DNA of 34,808 nt from positions 111,216 through 146,023 of the forward strand of contig NZ_JAHRHK010000011.1 of NCBI RefSeq assembly GCF_021246465.1, given 5' to 3'. The notes under the pieces were generated by a model. That model did no database searches, was not told the DNA's origin, and saw only the letters and a program-made list of their open reading frames with translations. Every line of letters begins with the position of its first letter. Position 1 is the stretch's first letter. This stretch comes from Nocardioides sp. R-C-SC26. GTDB taxonomy: Bacteria > Actinomycetota > Actinomycetes > Propionibacteriales > Nocardioidaceae. The position numbers and the translations under genes were made by a program. This document shows positions 1 to 9,181 of the stretch, piece after piece.

Positions 1-10
1 CGCGACGTGC

Positions 11-56
11 GGCCCCGCCCGGGCCGGACTGGGGTCTCCAGTCCGGCCGGGCGGCC
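11..56 (-). terminator. Hairpin downstream of the large secreted-protein gene
   Basis: A near-perfect inverted repeat with arms at 15-32 and 38-54 (17 base pairs, one bulged G at 21) and a 5-base loop lies about 60 bases past the stop codon of the minus-strand gene ending at 114. There is no T-run after it. It would act as a GC-rich, U-less terminator or an RNA 3'-end stabiliser. Confidence 0.6.
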
Positions 57-113
57 GGTGGTGCTGGTGCCGATTCACTCAACGCAGGAGCGCCGAGTGG
101 ATCAGCGGTTCGA

Positions 114-3100
114 TCAGTTGGTGCGGTTGACGTTGCAGATCGCGTCCTTGAGGGACACGGTCAGCGTTCCGATGATCGGGATGTTGCTGATCCGGACGTC
201 GAGCGCGGTGTTGCCGACACAGTTCATGACTCCCGTGCCGCTCTCGCCGTCCATGCCGACGACCTGACCGAACAGCTTCCTCGGCTTGAGGACGGTCAGC
301 GCGTCGATGGCGTAGAACCCGGCACCCGGACGGAAGGTCAGGCGCGTGTCGTCGATGTTCGCGACGATCTGGCCGGTTCCGATCGCACGAGCGCACGTGG
401 CGGCGTTGGCCACGGTGCACCCCTCGGTCGCCGTGTTCAGGTAGAGCGGGCCACCGTTGTCGGCGTCCACCGAACCCGTCAGGTCGAGCGCGGTCAACTG
501 CAGGTTCTCGACGTTGATGCCGCTGGACGGGTCGACCATGTTCAGCGTCGTCTGCTCGCTCGCCGCGAAGCGGATCGAGCCCAGGGTCGGGTTCTCGATA
601 CCCGAGTCCGGCAGACAGGCCGAGTCCTGCGCCATGCAGATGTCGAGGTTGGCCGGCAACGGGTTGGCGATCGAGCCGCTCAGCCCGCCCATGGAGAACG
701 ACAGGCTGTTGGTCGGCGCGTCGGCGGAGTAGACCAGCTTGGTCGCCCCCGACCCGTCGTCCGTCAGGCCCAGTCGCATGTTCGGCACCAGGTGGTCCAG
801 CGTCGCGTTGACGTCGCTGAGCACGGCACCGTTCTCGTCGACCTCGCTCACGTTGATCGTGAACACCTGGCCGGCCACGGTGTCGAGGAGCACCTCGGGG
901 GAACTGCTCAGCGCCGCCTCGATGGTCCGCAGACCCGTGACGCGGCCCGCGATGGCGATCCCGTTCGGCGACTGGCGCACCAGCATGCCGTCGCCGCCAC
1001 CGGGCACCGCGAGGCGGTTGCCGTCGTCGGCGAAGATCTCCAGCAGACCCAGCGACTGGCCGCCGGTGTCGAACCGGATGCCGTCGTCGGTGACGCCGAC
1101 CTCGAGCTTCGTCGGGATGTCGACGATGCGCAGGTCGAGGTCGGTGGCGCCGTCGAAGATGCCCTCGTCGGCGTGTCCGACCACGGTGACCTCGCCGATC
1201 GGGTCGGAGCCCTCGACCTTGAGGGAGCCGTCGGCACCCAGGCCCAGGTTCAACTGACGCGGGGCGTCGTTGATCTTGGCGTCGAAGGTGAGACCGTCCT
1301 GGTCGACCAGGGCGCGCAGCGGCGTCGGGGCCATGGTGAGGCCGATGCCGATGTTGTCACCCGCCTCGAGGGTCATGCCCTCGAAGCCCGGCAGCCGCAC
1401 GGCCACCGACTGGTTCTCACCGTTCTGGAGCAGCCGCAGGTAAGCGGGGTCGTCCAGCTGGGCGATCTCGCGACCCGAGGCGTAGCCCGCCTCGAAGATG
1501 CCGATCGGAGCGCTCGCGGTGAGCGCACCCTGACCCTCGGCGTCCAGGCCGAACTTCACCGACGAGGGAACGTCGGTGAGCGCCAGGCGGATGTCGTCCG
1601 CCGTGCGGCCGTTGTTCAGCGTGCGCGCACGCAGGTCGATCTTCGACAGGCCCTTGGCACTGGTGAGCTCGGCGGTCATGCCACCGGTCTCCGAGCCGTT
1701 GACCGCGAGCTGCAGCTTGCCGTCGACGGCGTCGATCGTGCCGTCGGCGGTGAACACCTCCGCGGCGTTCCGGTCGTCGACCATGGAGAGGTCCACGACG
1801 GTGGGACGACGCGAGTCCATCGAGAGGGCGATGTTCTGGCCGCCGTTGAGGCTGACGCCCACACGGCTGCTGTTCGGCGCTGCGCTGTAGCCGATGGCGA
1901 AGCGCTGCTCCTTCGGCGCGGCGGTGGTGCCGGAGATGGCACCGGTCACGTCGATCGCCTCGCGGCCCTTGGTGGAGATCTCCAGGGAGATGCCCGAGGT
2001 GCCGATCGCGACGTCACCGATGAACGAGCGAGGAGCGTTGCTCTCGCGGGTGTCGTAGCCCAGGCGGTACACGTCGTTGCTGCCCGGGATGTCGATCACG
2101 GCCTGGATGCTGAGCGGCAGGTCGACGCTCGCGCTGTCGGTCCGGGTGACCCGGATCCGCGGCACGACGCCGCCACCGTCGCTGCGACCGAGGGTGAGCT
2201 CGGCGATGACGTCGGTCTTGCCGTCGCCCGTGACGTCCATGGCCTGCGGAACGGCGAAGCCGGAGTGGAACGTGCGGGCACGACGGGTGCCGTTCGGCTG
2301 CACGTAGATCGCACGCCACTCGAACCGGGCGGTGTCGAGCACCGGACCGAGAGGAGTGGTGGCCGCGACGCCGTCGAGCAGCGTGCCGAGCACGCCGTCG
2401 ACCGCGGTGCCGGTGTTGCCCAGCAGCACGCCGGTGTTGCCGGCGAGCGTGGAGAGCAGCGTCTGAGCGCCCAGCGTGTCCGTCACGGTGCTGAGCACCG
2501 GGAGGCTGAACAGCGGGTTGGTGACGCTGGAGACGATCTGTCCGAGCAGGCCGCCGAGGCCGCCCAGCAGGCCGCCCGTCGGGCCGGTCTGCGTCGGGGG
2601 ACGCTTCACCGCGTCGTCGCCGACGAAGAACGAGATCGAGTCGCCACTGCCCAGCCACACCGGGTCGGCGGCGAAGGTCGCCGTGACCGGCACGACGCGC
2701 GACGGCGCGGCGATCGCGACCTGACGGGCGGCAGCACCCATCTCGTCGGTCGCGACCTCGGCCGAGTTGTCACCGAAGGCGAGCGCGATCGGCTTCTCGG
2801 CGACCGGGAGACCGAAGCGGTCGCTGTTGGGCGTGACGTCGACGAGCACGGCCTCGAGGGTCGCGGTCTCGCCGGGCTCAGCGCGGCTGTCACCGCGGTA
2901 GAGCAGCTGCGTCGAGCGCTTTGTCAGCGTCGTGGTCGCAGAACCGGCGGAGCCGGTCGAGTAGAGGTCGGTCGTTCCGGGGGTGGCCGTCACCTCGAAC
3001 GTGCCCGCCGGGAGGTCGGGCAGGTCGACGGTGGTGGAGGCGACGCCGCTGGCGTCGGTGACGAGCTCGATGTCGCCCACCTCGGGCACCGACACGGTGA

Positions 3101-3692
3101 CCGGCTGGTTGGCGACGGTGGAGCCGTTGATGCCGTTGCCCTGCGCGGTGGTCTTGACCGAGATCGCGAGGTTCTCGCCCGTGATCACCTTGGCCGGCAG
3201 GGTGACCGCGACGGCGGCCTTGTTGTCGACGGTGAAGGTGCGCGGCGCCTGGGCGACCTCGCCCTGGTTGGTGCAACCGAGACCACCGAAACCGGACTTC
3301 ACCGAGTTACGGATCCAGCTGTTGATCCGGTACTGGCCCCGGGGCATCCCGTTGGATGCGAACGTGACCGACTTGCTGCCGGTGCCGCCGATGTTGCCCG
3401 AGTTCAGCACCAGGGCGTTGTCGGAGACCCGTCGCACCTCGATGCGGGAGTACGGGCTGCCCTGACCCAGGACGCACGGATTGGAGGCGCCGGACTCGGT
3501 GATGGTGATGTTGCCCGAGAGCACGGCGCCATCGGCGGGCGCGGTCAGCGCAGCGTGCGCGGCGGGGGCGACCGCCACGACCGCGGCGGTGGGGACCGCC
3601 AGCAGCAGGGCGGTACCGAAGGCTGCCGATCGCATAGATCGGCGGCCACTTGATCGTTTTCTGGCGTGGCGGAACTGTCCGCTAAAGCCCAT
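114..3692 (-). CDS. Large secreted beta-rich protein of unknown function
   Basis: This is a 1192-residue protein I cannot assign to a named family. A long twin-charged N-terminus (RKRSSGRR), a hydrophobic stretch and an AHA-A cleavage-like site near residues 45-48 indicate export. Residues about 47-165 look like one Ig-like domain with two cysteines. About 168-355 hold two more Ig-like/Big-type domains. About 368-455 form a Gly/Leu-rich amphipathic stretch with many GLLGGLGG-like turns. An FG-GAP/dockerin-like loop (DVTGDGKTDV) lies near residue 490. The remaining 700 residues are beta-rich, with a recurring 'P-x-x-[LV]-x-[LV]-G-[LV]-x-x-[DE]-G' pattern near 709, 810, 860 and 968. Four cysteines in the last 180 residues may form disulfides. 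The start is supported by AGGAG seven bases upstream of ATG. No sortase motif or C-terminal membrane anchor is seen, so it is probably released or loosely wall-bound. Confidence 0.8.
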   Translation of the reverse strand: MGFSGQFRHARKRSSGRRSMRSAAFGTALLLAVPTAAVVAVAPAAHAALTAPADGAVLSGNITITESGASNPCVLGQGSPYSRIEVRRVSDNALVLNSGNIGGTGSKSVTFASNGMPRGQYRINSWIRNSVKSGFGGLGCTNQGEVAQAPRTFTVDNKAAVAVTLPAKVITGENLAISVKTTAQGNGINGSTVANQPVTVSVPEVGDIELVTDASGVASTTVDLPDLPAGTFEVTATPGTTDLYSTGSAGSATTTLTKRSTQLLYRGDSRAEPGETATLEAVLVDVTPNSDRFGLPVAEKPIALAFGDNSAEVATDEMGAAARQVAIAAPSRVVPVTATFAADPVWLGSGDSISFFVGDDAVKRPPTQTGPTGGLLGGLGGLLGQIVSSVTNPLFSLPVLSTVTDTLGAQTLLSTLAGNTGVLLGNTGTAVDGVLGTLLDGVAATTPLGPVLDTARFEWRAIYVQPNGTRRARTFHSGFAVPQAMDVTGDGKTDVIAELTLGRSDGGGVVPRIRVTRTDSASVDLPLSIQAVIDIPGSNDVYRLGYDTRESNAPRSFIGDVAIGTSGISLEISTKGREAIDVTGAISGTTAAPKEQRFAIGYSAAPNSSRVGVSLNGGQNIALSMDSRRPTVVDLSMVDDRNAAEVFTADGTIDAVDGKLQLAVNGSETGGMTAELTSAKGLSKIDLRARTLNNGRTADDIRLALTDVPSSVKFGLDAEGQGALTASAPIGIFEAGYASGREIAQLDDPAYLRLLQNGENQSVAVRLPGFEGMTLEAGDNIGIGLTMAPTPLRALVDQDGLTFDAKINDAPRQLNLGLGADGSLKVEGSDPIGEVTVVGHADEGIFDGATDLDLRIVDIPTKLEVGVTDDGIRFDTGGQSLGLLEIFADDGNRLAVPGGGDGMLVRQSPNGIAIAGRVTGLRTIEAALSSSPEVLLDTVAGQVFTINVSEVDENGAVLSDVNATLDHLVPNMRLGLTDDGSGATKLVYSADAPTNSLSFSMGGLSGSIANPLPANLDICMAQDSACLPDSGIENPTLGSIRFAASEQTTLNMVDPSSGINVENLQLTALDLTGSVDADNGGPLYLNTATEGCTVANAATCARAIGTGQIVANIDDTRLTFRPGAGFYAIDALTVLKPRKLFGQVVGMDGESGTGVMNCVGNTALDVRISNIPIIGTLTVSLKDAICNVNRTN

Positions 3693-3771
3693 GGGAGCAC
3701 TCCTGGTGAGTATGGAACCGTCGGATGGCGAGATGACGGGTCACCCGGAGACCCCTCCCCAGGACGGACCA

Positions 3772-3839
3772 TGACACGGGTCACACTCGATGTAAATGAC
3801 GTGTGTCAAAAGCGTGACACCCCCCTTGCTAATGTCACA
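3772..3839. promoter_or_regulatory. Cluster of GTGTCA/GTCACA half-sites upstream of the secreted-protein gene
   Basis: The gap between the two large minus-strand genes contains a perfect inverted repeat, GTGTCA-N6-TGACAC, at 3803-3820. Further copies of the same core are TGACAC at 3772-3777 and GTCACA at 3780-3785 and 3834-3839. A minus-strand TTGACA (3809 to 3804) overlaps the palindrome and could be a -35 box, although no good -10 box sits at the expected distance. The arrangement resembles an operator for a dimeric regulator. Which regulator binds is unknown. Confidence 0.35.
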
Positions 3840-3866
3840 TACCGTCAGGTATGCGTCCGCGTCGCC

Positions 3867-3916
3867 CGTCGGGCCGGGCCCGCAGCGAGGGGATCCGCGG
3901 CGGGCCCGGGGCGACG
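3867..3916 (-). terminator. Strong hairpin after the M6 metalloprotease gene
   Basis: The perfect 10-bp arms at 3874-3883 and 3900-3909 (CCGGGCCCGC and its complement) are extended, after a small internal loop, by a further 5 base pairs (3867-3871 with 3912-3916). It begins 14 bases past the stop codon of the minus-strand gene ending at 3930, so it should separate that gene from the secreted-protein gene downstream. No T-run follows. Confidence 0.65.
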
Positions 3917-3929
3917 ACGGGTGGCTCGA

Positions 3930-6900
3930 CTACCTGATCGCGACCGGCTTGGCGACCATCGGCGTCGCGACCGCCACCCCGTAGTAGAGCGGCTCGCCCT
4001 GGCCCCCGCCGTCGGGCGCGAACGTCGAGCCCGACCGGATGTAGTAGTCGACGCCCTCGGGTGTGACGGCGTTGCCCGGGATGCGCGCCGCCCACGTGCC
4101 CGCACCCGACGTCCGACTCATCGGGACGGCGTAGAAGGAGCCGCGGCCGTGCCGGCGGTAGTAGAGCGTCGGCGTCACCACACCGTCGGCACCGCGCGCG
4201 CCGAGCACGACCGCGCTGACGTCGATCGGACGCCCCGAGACCGAGTCACGCACCGAGGTCGTGTGCACGATCGTCGACGGCGACCGCAGCGGGGCCCCCG
4301 TGGGCACGCCGAAGTGCCGCATCACCGCGCGCAGCACGACCACGGCATCCGCGAGGTCGGCGGTGTCGCCCAGGTTCCACCCGATGGCCGCGGTGCGGAA
4401 CCCGCGGTGCTTGCGGTCACCGGTCATCAGGACGCCGGCATAGGCCGGCGTGCCGACGTCGGGCACCGTGTCGAGCAGCAGCGTGGGCGCTACGAGCAGA
4501 CCCGCGGCCTTTCCGAACGGCCGGTAGCGCGTGCCGTCGATGGCGCGGCCGCCCGCGGCCAGCCCGGCCATGCTCACCGCACCGGCGCGGGGACCGGGGC
4601 GGGCGCGCACGGTCTTCCCCTTCAGCGCACCGACACCGGTGAAGGTCGCGGCGCCGTCCTGGGACGCCCCGTAGGTCGGCACGCCGAACGGGCGCCGCAC
4701 CCCGAAGTACCGGGCGCCGAACCCGACGACGCTCGCCGGCGACTGCTCCGAGCCGGGGTTGGTCAGAGCGGAGAGCGCACCGCTGCCGGTGAGCAGCACC
4801 TTGCCGCCGCGGTCGAGGTAACGCTGCACCTGCGCCCGGTCGAACTTGTCGAGGATCCCCTCGTAGCGGGCGGTCGCGCTCGACCAGATCACCGCGTCGT
4901 AGCTGCGCATCTGCGCGAAGGAGGGGTGCTTGACGTAGGTCGTCGACGCCACGCCGATCGCCGACAAGGCGCCCTGGATGGCGCGCTCCTCGGAGAACGT
5001 GCCGGAGTCGTCGACGATCAGCACGCGCGCCTTCGGTGCGCCGGCCCACAGGTCGGTCACCTGGGTCTGGTTGGTCTCCACTCCCTCCTTGACGCGGTTG
5101 CGAGGGTCGACGGTGACCGCGAGCCGCACCGGGCCCTCGGCAGCCGGGCGGTAGCGGAAGCGCACGTTCTTGCGCTCGTAGGCGCTCAGGACGACCCGCC
5201 TGCTCGCCACGACCCGACCGAGTCGGGCGCCCTCTCCGGCCTCGCGCACCACGACCGTCACCGCGCCGGGCTTGCGGCCGCCGTTGGAGAAGATCGGCAC
5301 CTCGAGCTCGTTGGCCACGCCGGCCGTGACCGTGCCGGAACCGCCCTGACCGTCGCGTCGTCCGGTGACGAAGCCCGGCGAGACGTCGGCGCGCCGCGCC
5401 AGATTGACGACGTCCAGACGCATGTCGTTGGTCGAGGCTCCGGCCTCCTGGCTCATGTCGAGCCCGTTGCCGTAGCCGCGCACGTTGGTGAACGCCCACC
5501 CGGTGGGCTTCTTCGACCAGTTCGACCAGGTGTCGGCGGCACCGGCGGTGTTGAAGCCGGCCTTGGTGCCTCCGGCGAACACGACGCGGCCCGACCAGCC
5601 GGTGCAGAGCAGGTAGTCGGCGACGACGACCTTCCAGGTGCCGGCCATGGGGTTCTTCACCGTGAGGGTCTCGGTCTCACCGAACGAACCACCGTCGACC
5701 TCGGTGCCTGCGTTGCCGCGCGGGTCGACCAGTCGGAGCTTGCAGTCGCCGAGCATGTCGCTGCGCGCGGTGACCGTCATCGACTCGTTCGCGGCGTTCT
5801 TGCCGACGGTGAACGACGCCGTGCCGGCCGAGAGCGGCGTCGTCGTGCCCGAGAGCTCCACCGGCTTCTGGGGGTTGCCCGTGTTGCCGCCCAGCCCCGG
5901 AGCCAGCATCCGCGTGCCCGAGGTGATGCCGGTGGCGGCCGCCGTCAGCAGGTCCCCGGGGTTGCCACGCTCGCCGCCGAGCTGGAGCTCCTGGGTGTTG
6001 TCGTTGCGATCGAACTCCTCCAGGTCCATCTGGTAGCGGTTCGCGTCGTCCTGGGCGTCGTTCGCGCGGCCGAAGTACGTGGTGGAGCGGCGGTAGTAGT
6101 CGAAGTGCCACACCGCGAGGCCGGAGCTGTAGAGCTGCCGGTCGAACATCGACCCCATCGGGTCGCGGGCGTGCAGGCTCGCCGAGCGCGTGTTCCGGCC
6201 GAGGTTCTCCACGTAGTAGCCCTCGACGACGTAGGTCTTGCGCACCTTGTCGTAGGCCAGGCCGTAGACGTCCTCGGCGGTCCAGGTGTGGCCGACCTTG
6301 TCCTTCTGACCGAGCTTGATCTCGTAGGCGGGCACGAGCAGCAGGTTCGGGTCAGGCGTCCCGACGCGGTAGTTCGCGCGCGGCTCGACCGTGCGCGGCT
6401 TCAACCGGTAGTTGCGCAGGTTCCCGCGCACGATGGTCGGCGTGACCCACCCCTGGAAGACGCGGGACGCCGGGTTGAAGATCGGCGGGTTGCTGCCTGC
6501 GGGGTTCCCCAGGTAGGAGCCGCCGGCCATCACGTCCCAGTCACCGGTGCCCTCGGCGAAATAGGTGGTGTCGTAGTAGTCGGGCTCACCGATCGCATGG
6601 GCCATCTCGTGCACGCCGACGCCGATCGTGAGCGGGTCGTGGTGCGACTCGTACTCGGGGATCGTCACCACGCGGTTGACGAACACCCCGGGCGTCGTCG
6701 TCGGCAGACCGATCTTGAGGGTCTCGGCGTTGATGCCGATCAGACCGGTCGCGATGCTGGCGAGCGCGGTGAACTCGATGGCGTGGGAGTGGGTCTGGCA
6801 CGGGTCGGAGGTGACCTCCCGACCACCGCCGGAGTGGATCATCATCAGGAAGTCGACGACGCCGTCGCCGTCGTTGTCGTACTTGCGCCACGGGACGTCG

Positions 6901-7799
6901 ACCGCCTGCGGCACGGCCTCGGCCGCCATGCCGAGCGCCCCGAGGCCGCCGAGGCCCAGCACGCTTCCGGCGGGGTCGGTGATCTTGAAGCTGCCGTCGC
7001 CGTAGCCGTAGTAGCAGGGATCGGGCAGCGAGAGCGCCGAGGTGTAGGTGCCGTAGACGTCGACGTTGACCAGGAACTGCCCGAAGGAGGCCTCGTAGTA
7101 GAACTGCGTCATCGTGCCCCGCGGGTTCCCGCCGAAGCCGTCGAGCAGCTGAGTGAAGTACTCCTCGGTGTTGCTGGGCGCGTGGAACTGCGGCTGGGTC
7201 TCGCCGGCCGCCTTGTCGAACCAGGTGGCGAGCATCAGCGCCGGCACGTTGAACACCTTCGGCGTGACGCTCGTGCGCGCGGCCACCTCGGCCTGCGGCG
7301 CGAGCTGGCGCGCCATCGTCTGCAGGCGCAACTGGAGCATGCTGCGCAGGTCCTTCTCCTCGTTGGAGAGACGCACCTGGTGGCGGCCCGCGTGTCGCGC
7401 GAGACCGGCCGGCGCTCCGGCGGCGCTCACCGGCCGCCCGAGCACCGCGCGGCCGCTCGACGTCACCGAACGGACGTAGCGCCACACGCCGTCCCGACCG
7501 CGGTCGACGCTGAAGCCGTCCTCGGTCTCGAAGAGTCCGCCGTGCTCGAGATCGTCGACGACGGCGCGGAACGCGAAGCCGTCGGGCTGCCGGAGCAGTT
7601 GAGCGATGTCGGCGATCTCCGGGACGTCGATCGCGTCACCGAGCTCGACCGAGCCGAGGTGGTCGGGGTCGTCGAGTTCACGCGCGACGACCGGCGCACC
7701 GGCGGTGGCCGGCTGGACGGTGCTCAGCGTGCCGGTGAACGCCACGGACGCGGCGACGGCGATCAGCAGGGCGGTAGGACGCCGCAGGGTGGGCAGCAT
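3930..7799 (-). CDS. Secreted M6 family (immune inhibitor A-like) zinc metalloprotease, multidomain
   Basis: This is a 1289-residue exported protease. The N-terminus (MLPTLRRPTALLIAVAASVA) is a signal peptide. The M6 catalytic domain spans roughly residues 170-500, with the zinc motif HEMAH at 397-401 followed by GEPDYYD and a DVMAGG turn near 422-427, as in InhA-type peptidases. After it come a PPC-like beta-sandwich (about 645-745), a CARDB-like adhesion domain (about 828-915), a glutamine-amidotransferase-like flavodoxin fold (starting ARVLIVDD near 921, to about 1060) and a C-terminal fibronectin-like domain ending in a YYI-rich sheet. Most of the length is therefore substrate or surface binding rather than catalysis. 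AGGAG lies eight bases before the ATG. The family degrades extracellular protein substrates; the substrate here is not known. A strong hairpin follows the gene, so it appears monocistronic. Confidence 0.9.
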   Translation of the reverse strand: MLPTLRRPTALLIAVAASVAFTGTLSTVQPATAGAPVVARELDDPDHLGSVELGDAIDVPEIADIAQLLRQPDGFAFRAVVDDLEHGGLFETEDGFSVDRGRDGVWRYVRSVTSSGRAVLGRPVSAAGAPAGLARHAGRHQVRLSNEEKDLRSMLQLRLQTMARQLAPQAEVAARTSVTPKVFNVPALMLATWFDKAAGETQPQFHAPSNTEEYFTQLLDGFGGNPRGTMTQFYYEASFGQFLVNVDVYGTYTSALSLPDPCYYGYGDGSFKITDPAGSVLGLGGLGALGMAAEAVPQAVDVPWRKYDNDGDGVVDFLMMIHSGGGREVTSDPCQTHSHAIEFTALASIATGLIGINAETLKIGLPTTTPGVFVNRVVTIPEYESHHDPLTIGVGVHEMAHAIGEPDYYDTTYFAEGTGDWDVMAGGSYLGNPAGSNPPIFNPASRVFQGWVTPTIVRGNLRNYRLKPRTVEPRANYRVGTPDPNLLLVPAYEIKLGQKDKVGHTWTAEDVYGLAYDKVRKTYVVEGYYVENLGRNTRSASLHARDPMGSMFDRQLYSSGLAVWHFDYYRRSTTYFGRANDAQDDANRYQMDLEEFDRNDNTQELQLGGERGNPGDLLTAAATGITSGTRMLAPGLGGNTGNPQKPVELSGTTTPLSAGTASFTVGKNAANESMTVTARSDMLGDCKLRLVDPRGNAGTEVDGGSFGETETLTVKNPMAGTWKVVVADYLLCTGWSGRVVFAGGTKAGFNTAGAADTWSNWSKKPTGWAFTNVRGYGNGLDMSQEAGASTNDMRLDVVNLARRADVSPGFVTGRRDGQGGSGTVTAGVANELEVPIFSNGGRKPGAVTVVVREAGEGARLGRVVASRRVVLSAYERKNVRFRYRPAAEGPVRLAVTVDPRNRVKEGVETNQTQVTDLWAGAPKARVLIVDDSGTFSEERAIQGALSAIGVASTTYVKHPSFAQMRSYDAVIWSSATARYEGILDKFDRAQVQRYLDRGGKVLLTGSGALSALTNPGSEQSPASVVGFGARYFGVRRPFGVPTYGASQDGAATFTGVGALKGKTVRARPGPRAGAVSMAGLAAGGRAIDGTRYRPFGKAAGLLVAPTLLLDTVPDVGTPAYAGVLMTGDRKHRGFRTAAIGWNLGDTADLADAVVVLRAVMRHFGVPTGAPLRSPSTIVHTTSVRDSVSGRPIDVSAVVLGARGADGVVTPTLYYRRHGRGSFYAVPMSRTSGAGTWAARIPGNAVTPEGVDYYIRSGSTFAPDGGGQGEPLYYGVAVATPMVAKPVAIR

Positions 7800-7969
7800 G
7801 GATCGTTCTCCTGGGTCGGGTGCCGAAGCACCGTGGGCGGCGCCGGGTGGGGCACCGGCAGTTCAACGCGCACCGCGACCGAAGGTGATGCCTCCTGGAG
7901 TCGCTCGCCCGGTTGTCACCGCTCCGAGACCCGGCCGAGACCGAGCGGTCCAGACCAGGGCCACCTCGA

Positions 7970-7975
7970 TAGGCT
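7970..7975 (+). promoter_or_regulatory. Candidate -10 box TAGGCT for a leaderless start
   Basis: TAGGCT lies eight bases before the GTG at 7984. This spacing would put transcription start at or next to the start codon. An AGGAG also lies in the gap but only two bases from the GTG, too close to act as a normal ribosome binding site. Confidence 0.45.
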
Positions 7976-7983
7976 CAGGAGCT

Positions 7984-9069
7984 GTGTCGAGTCCTACGCC
8001 GCACCACGAGCCCACCTTCGCGGAGGTGGGGGCTGCGGACGACGCGTTCGCCTGCACCGTGACGTGCTCGTGCGGCGACTTCGAGCGAACCTCGACCAGC
8101 GCCAAGGGCGCGTCCCAGGCTCGCGCCAACGCACGGGCCAGCTTCAACCGCCACGTCAGGAAGGTCGAGGCCGAGCAGCCCGACGTATCGGCGACGAGCA
8201 CCTCCGCCGACACCGCCTCCGGCTCAACCACGACGAGCCCGGCGCCGCCGGCGGAGGACGCACCGGACACGACCGACCCGGGCAAGGCCCCCGAGCCCGT
8301 CGGCGACGCCGATACCGCGGACTCGCCCCCCGATGAGGTCGAGGTCGAACCCGAGGAGCCGCGACCCGCCGAGTTTCCGCACGACGCGGCCGCGGTGGAC
8401 GACGTCGAATCGGTCGGCTCCGGCCGAAGCGAGAGCGACGGCGACGAGGCGGCTGCGTCCGACGAGGGCGAGGGGACCGGTGAGGGCGAGGCGGCTGCGT
8501 CCGATGAGGCCGAGGGGTCCGGTGAGGGCGATGCGCCCGGCGACGAGAGCGCGGAGGAAGCGACGGTCGACGCGACGACGTCGACGCCTGCGGTCGCGCT
8601 GCCGCCGCTCGGTGAGGCCGTGCTCGCGACGACGCCGCGCACCGGTGTGGTCGACGTCGTCGTGGGCCTGGCCACGGTGCTCGGCCTGGTGCTGCTCGTG
8701 CTCGCGGCCGTCTCCGGCACCGACAGCACTCCGAGTACCAGGCCCGAGGCCGACCCGACGCCGGTCGGCTCGCTCCCCACGTTGCCGCTGCCGATGGTCA
8801 CGGCCCCGCCGCGAGCCGCCTACCTCGACATCCTTCGTCAGGTCGACCCCGTCTTCTCCGACTTCGACGCCGACGTGCTGGTGCAAGCCGGATGGCTGAT
8901 CTGCCGCGACTACGGTCGCGGCGCCTCCGTCGTCGACATCGCCGCGTCCATCGCCGCCAACGGCGAGATCGACCCGGTGCAGTCGTTCGTGATGATCGAC
9001 GCCGCCGGCCGCGAGCTCTGCCCGCAGTACCGGATCGGCATCTCCACCGAGGTCTCCGGCCTCTCCTGA
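7984..9069 (+). CDS. Single-pass membrane protein with DUF732-like C-terminal domain
   Basis: This is a 361-residue protein. Residues 1-60 form a small domain with Cys24, Cys28, Cys30 and His57, which could bind a metal; this is inference. Residues about 60-215 are an Asp/Glu/Ser/Ala-rich disordered linker that includes a 14-residue tandem repeat. One transmembrane helix lies at about 222-244. The C-terminal part, from about residue 280, matches the DUF732 pattern: a short helical domain of actinobacterial exported proteins with one disulfide (cysteines in LICRDYG and ELCPQY). The N-terminus is predicted cytosolic and DUF732 outside. The GTG at 7984 is chosen because a TAGGCT -10 box lies at leaderless distance; the frame stays open further upstream, but that extension has no recognisable domain. 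A competing frame on the opposite strand has only low-complexity Ser/Thr sequence. Function is unknown. Confidence 0.75.
   Translation: MSSPTPHHEPTFAEVGAADDAFACTVTCSCGDFERTSTSAKGASQARANARASFNRHVRKVEAEQPDVSATSTSADTASGSTTTSPAPPAEDAPDTTDPGKAPEPVGDADTADSPPDEVEVEPEEPRPAEFPHDAAAVDDVESVGSGRSESDGDEAAASDEGEGTGEGEAAASDEAEGSGEGDAPGDESAEEATVDATTSTPAVALPPLGEAVLATTPRTGVVDVVVGLATVLGLVLLVLAAVSGTDSTPSTRPEADPTPVGSLPTLPLPMVTAPPRAAYLDILRQVDPVFSDFDADVLVQAGWLICRDYGRGASVVDIAASIAANGEIDPVQSFVMIDAAGRELCPQYRIGISTEVSGLS
8446..8529 (+). repeat. Two tandem 42-bp copies in the acidic linker
   Basis: Two imperfect 42-bp units (8446-8487 and 8488-8529) encode a 14-residue acidic repeat rich in E, A, S, D and G. The period is a multiple of three, so copy-number change would alter linker length without breaking the frame. 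Confidence 0.75.
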
Positions 9070-9099
9070 GGCTCCACGTCACCAATCGATCCGACGAAA

Positions 9100-9138
9100 C
9101 TCCCGCTCACGGCCCCGTTCCCGGCGCTTCTGCGGGAG
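9100..9138. terminator. Possible hairpin between convergent genes
   Basis: CTCCCGC at 9100-9106 pairs with GCGGGAG at 9132-9138 across a 25-base loop, in the 112-bp gap between the convergent genes ending at 9069 and 9182. The stem is short and the loop large, so the call is weak. Confidence 0.3.
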
Positions 9139-9181
9139 GTTCACCCCACCAGGGACGGACGACGCGTCCGCGAGGCGCTCG

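Noticed and set aside
792..8336. Very long open frames on the plus strand opposite the secreted-protein and M6 protease genes
   Set aside because: They are rich in Arg, Gly, Val and His without any domain or signal, as expected for antisense frames of high-GC genes. The minus-strand proteins have signal peptides, catalytic motifs and good ribosome binding sites.
7863..8801. Minus-strand frame opposite the DUF732-like gene
   Set aside because: It encodes a Ser/Thr/Gly/Ala low-complexity chain with no domain, whereas the plus strand gives a membrane helix and a DUF732 pattern.
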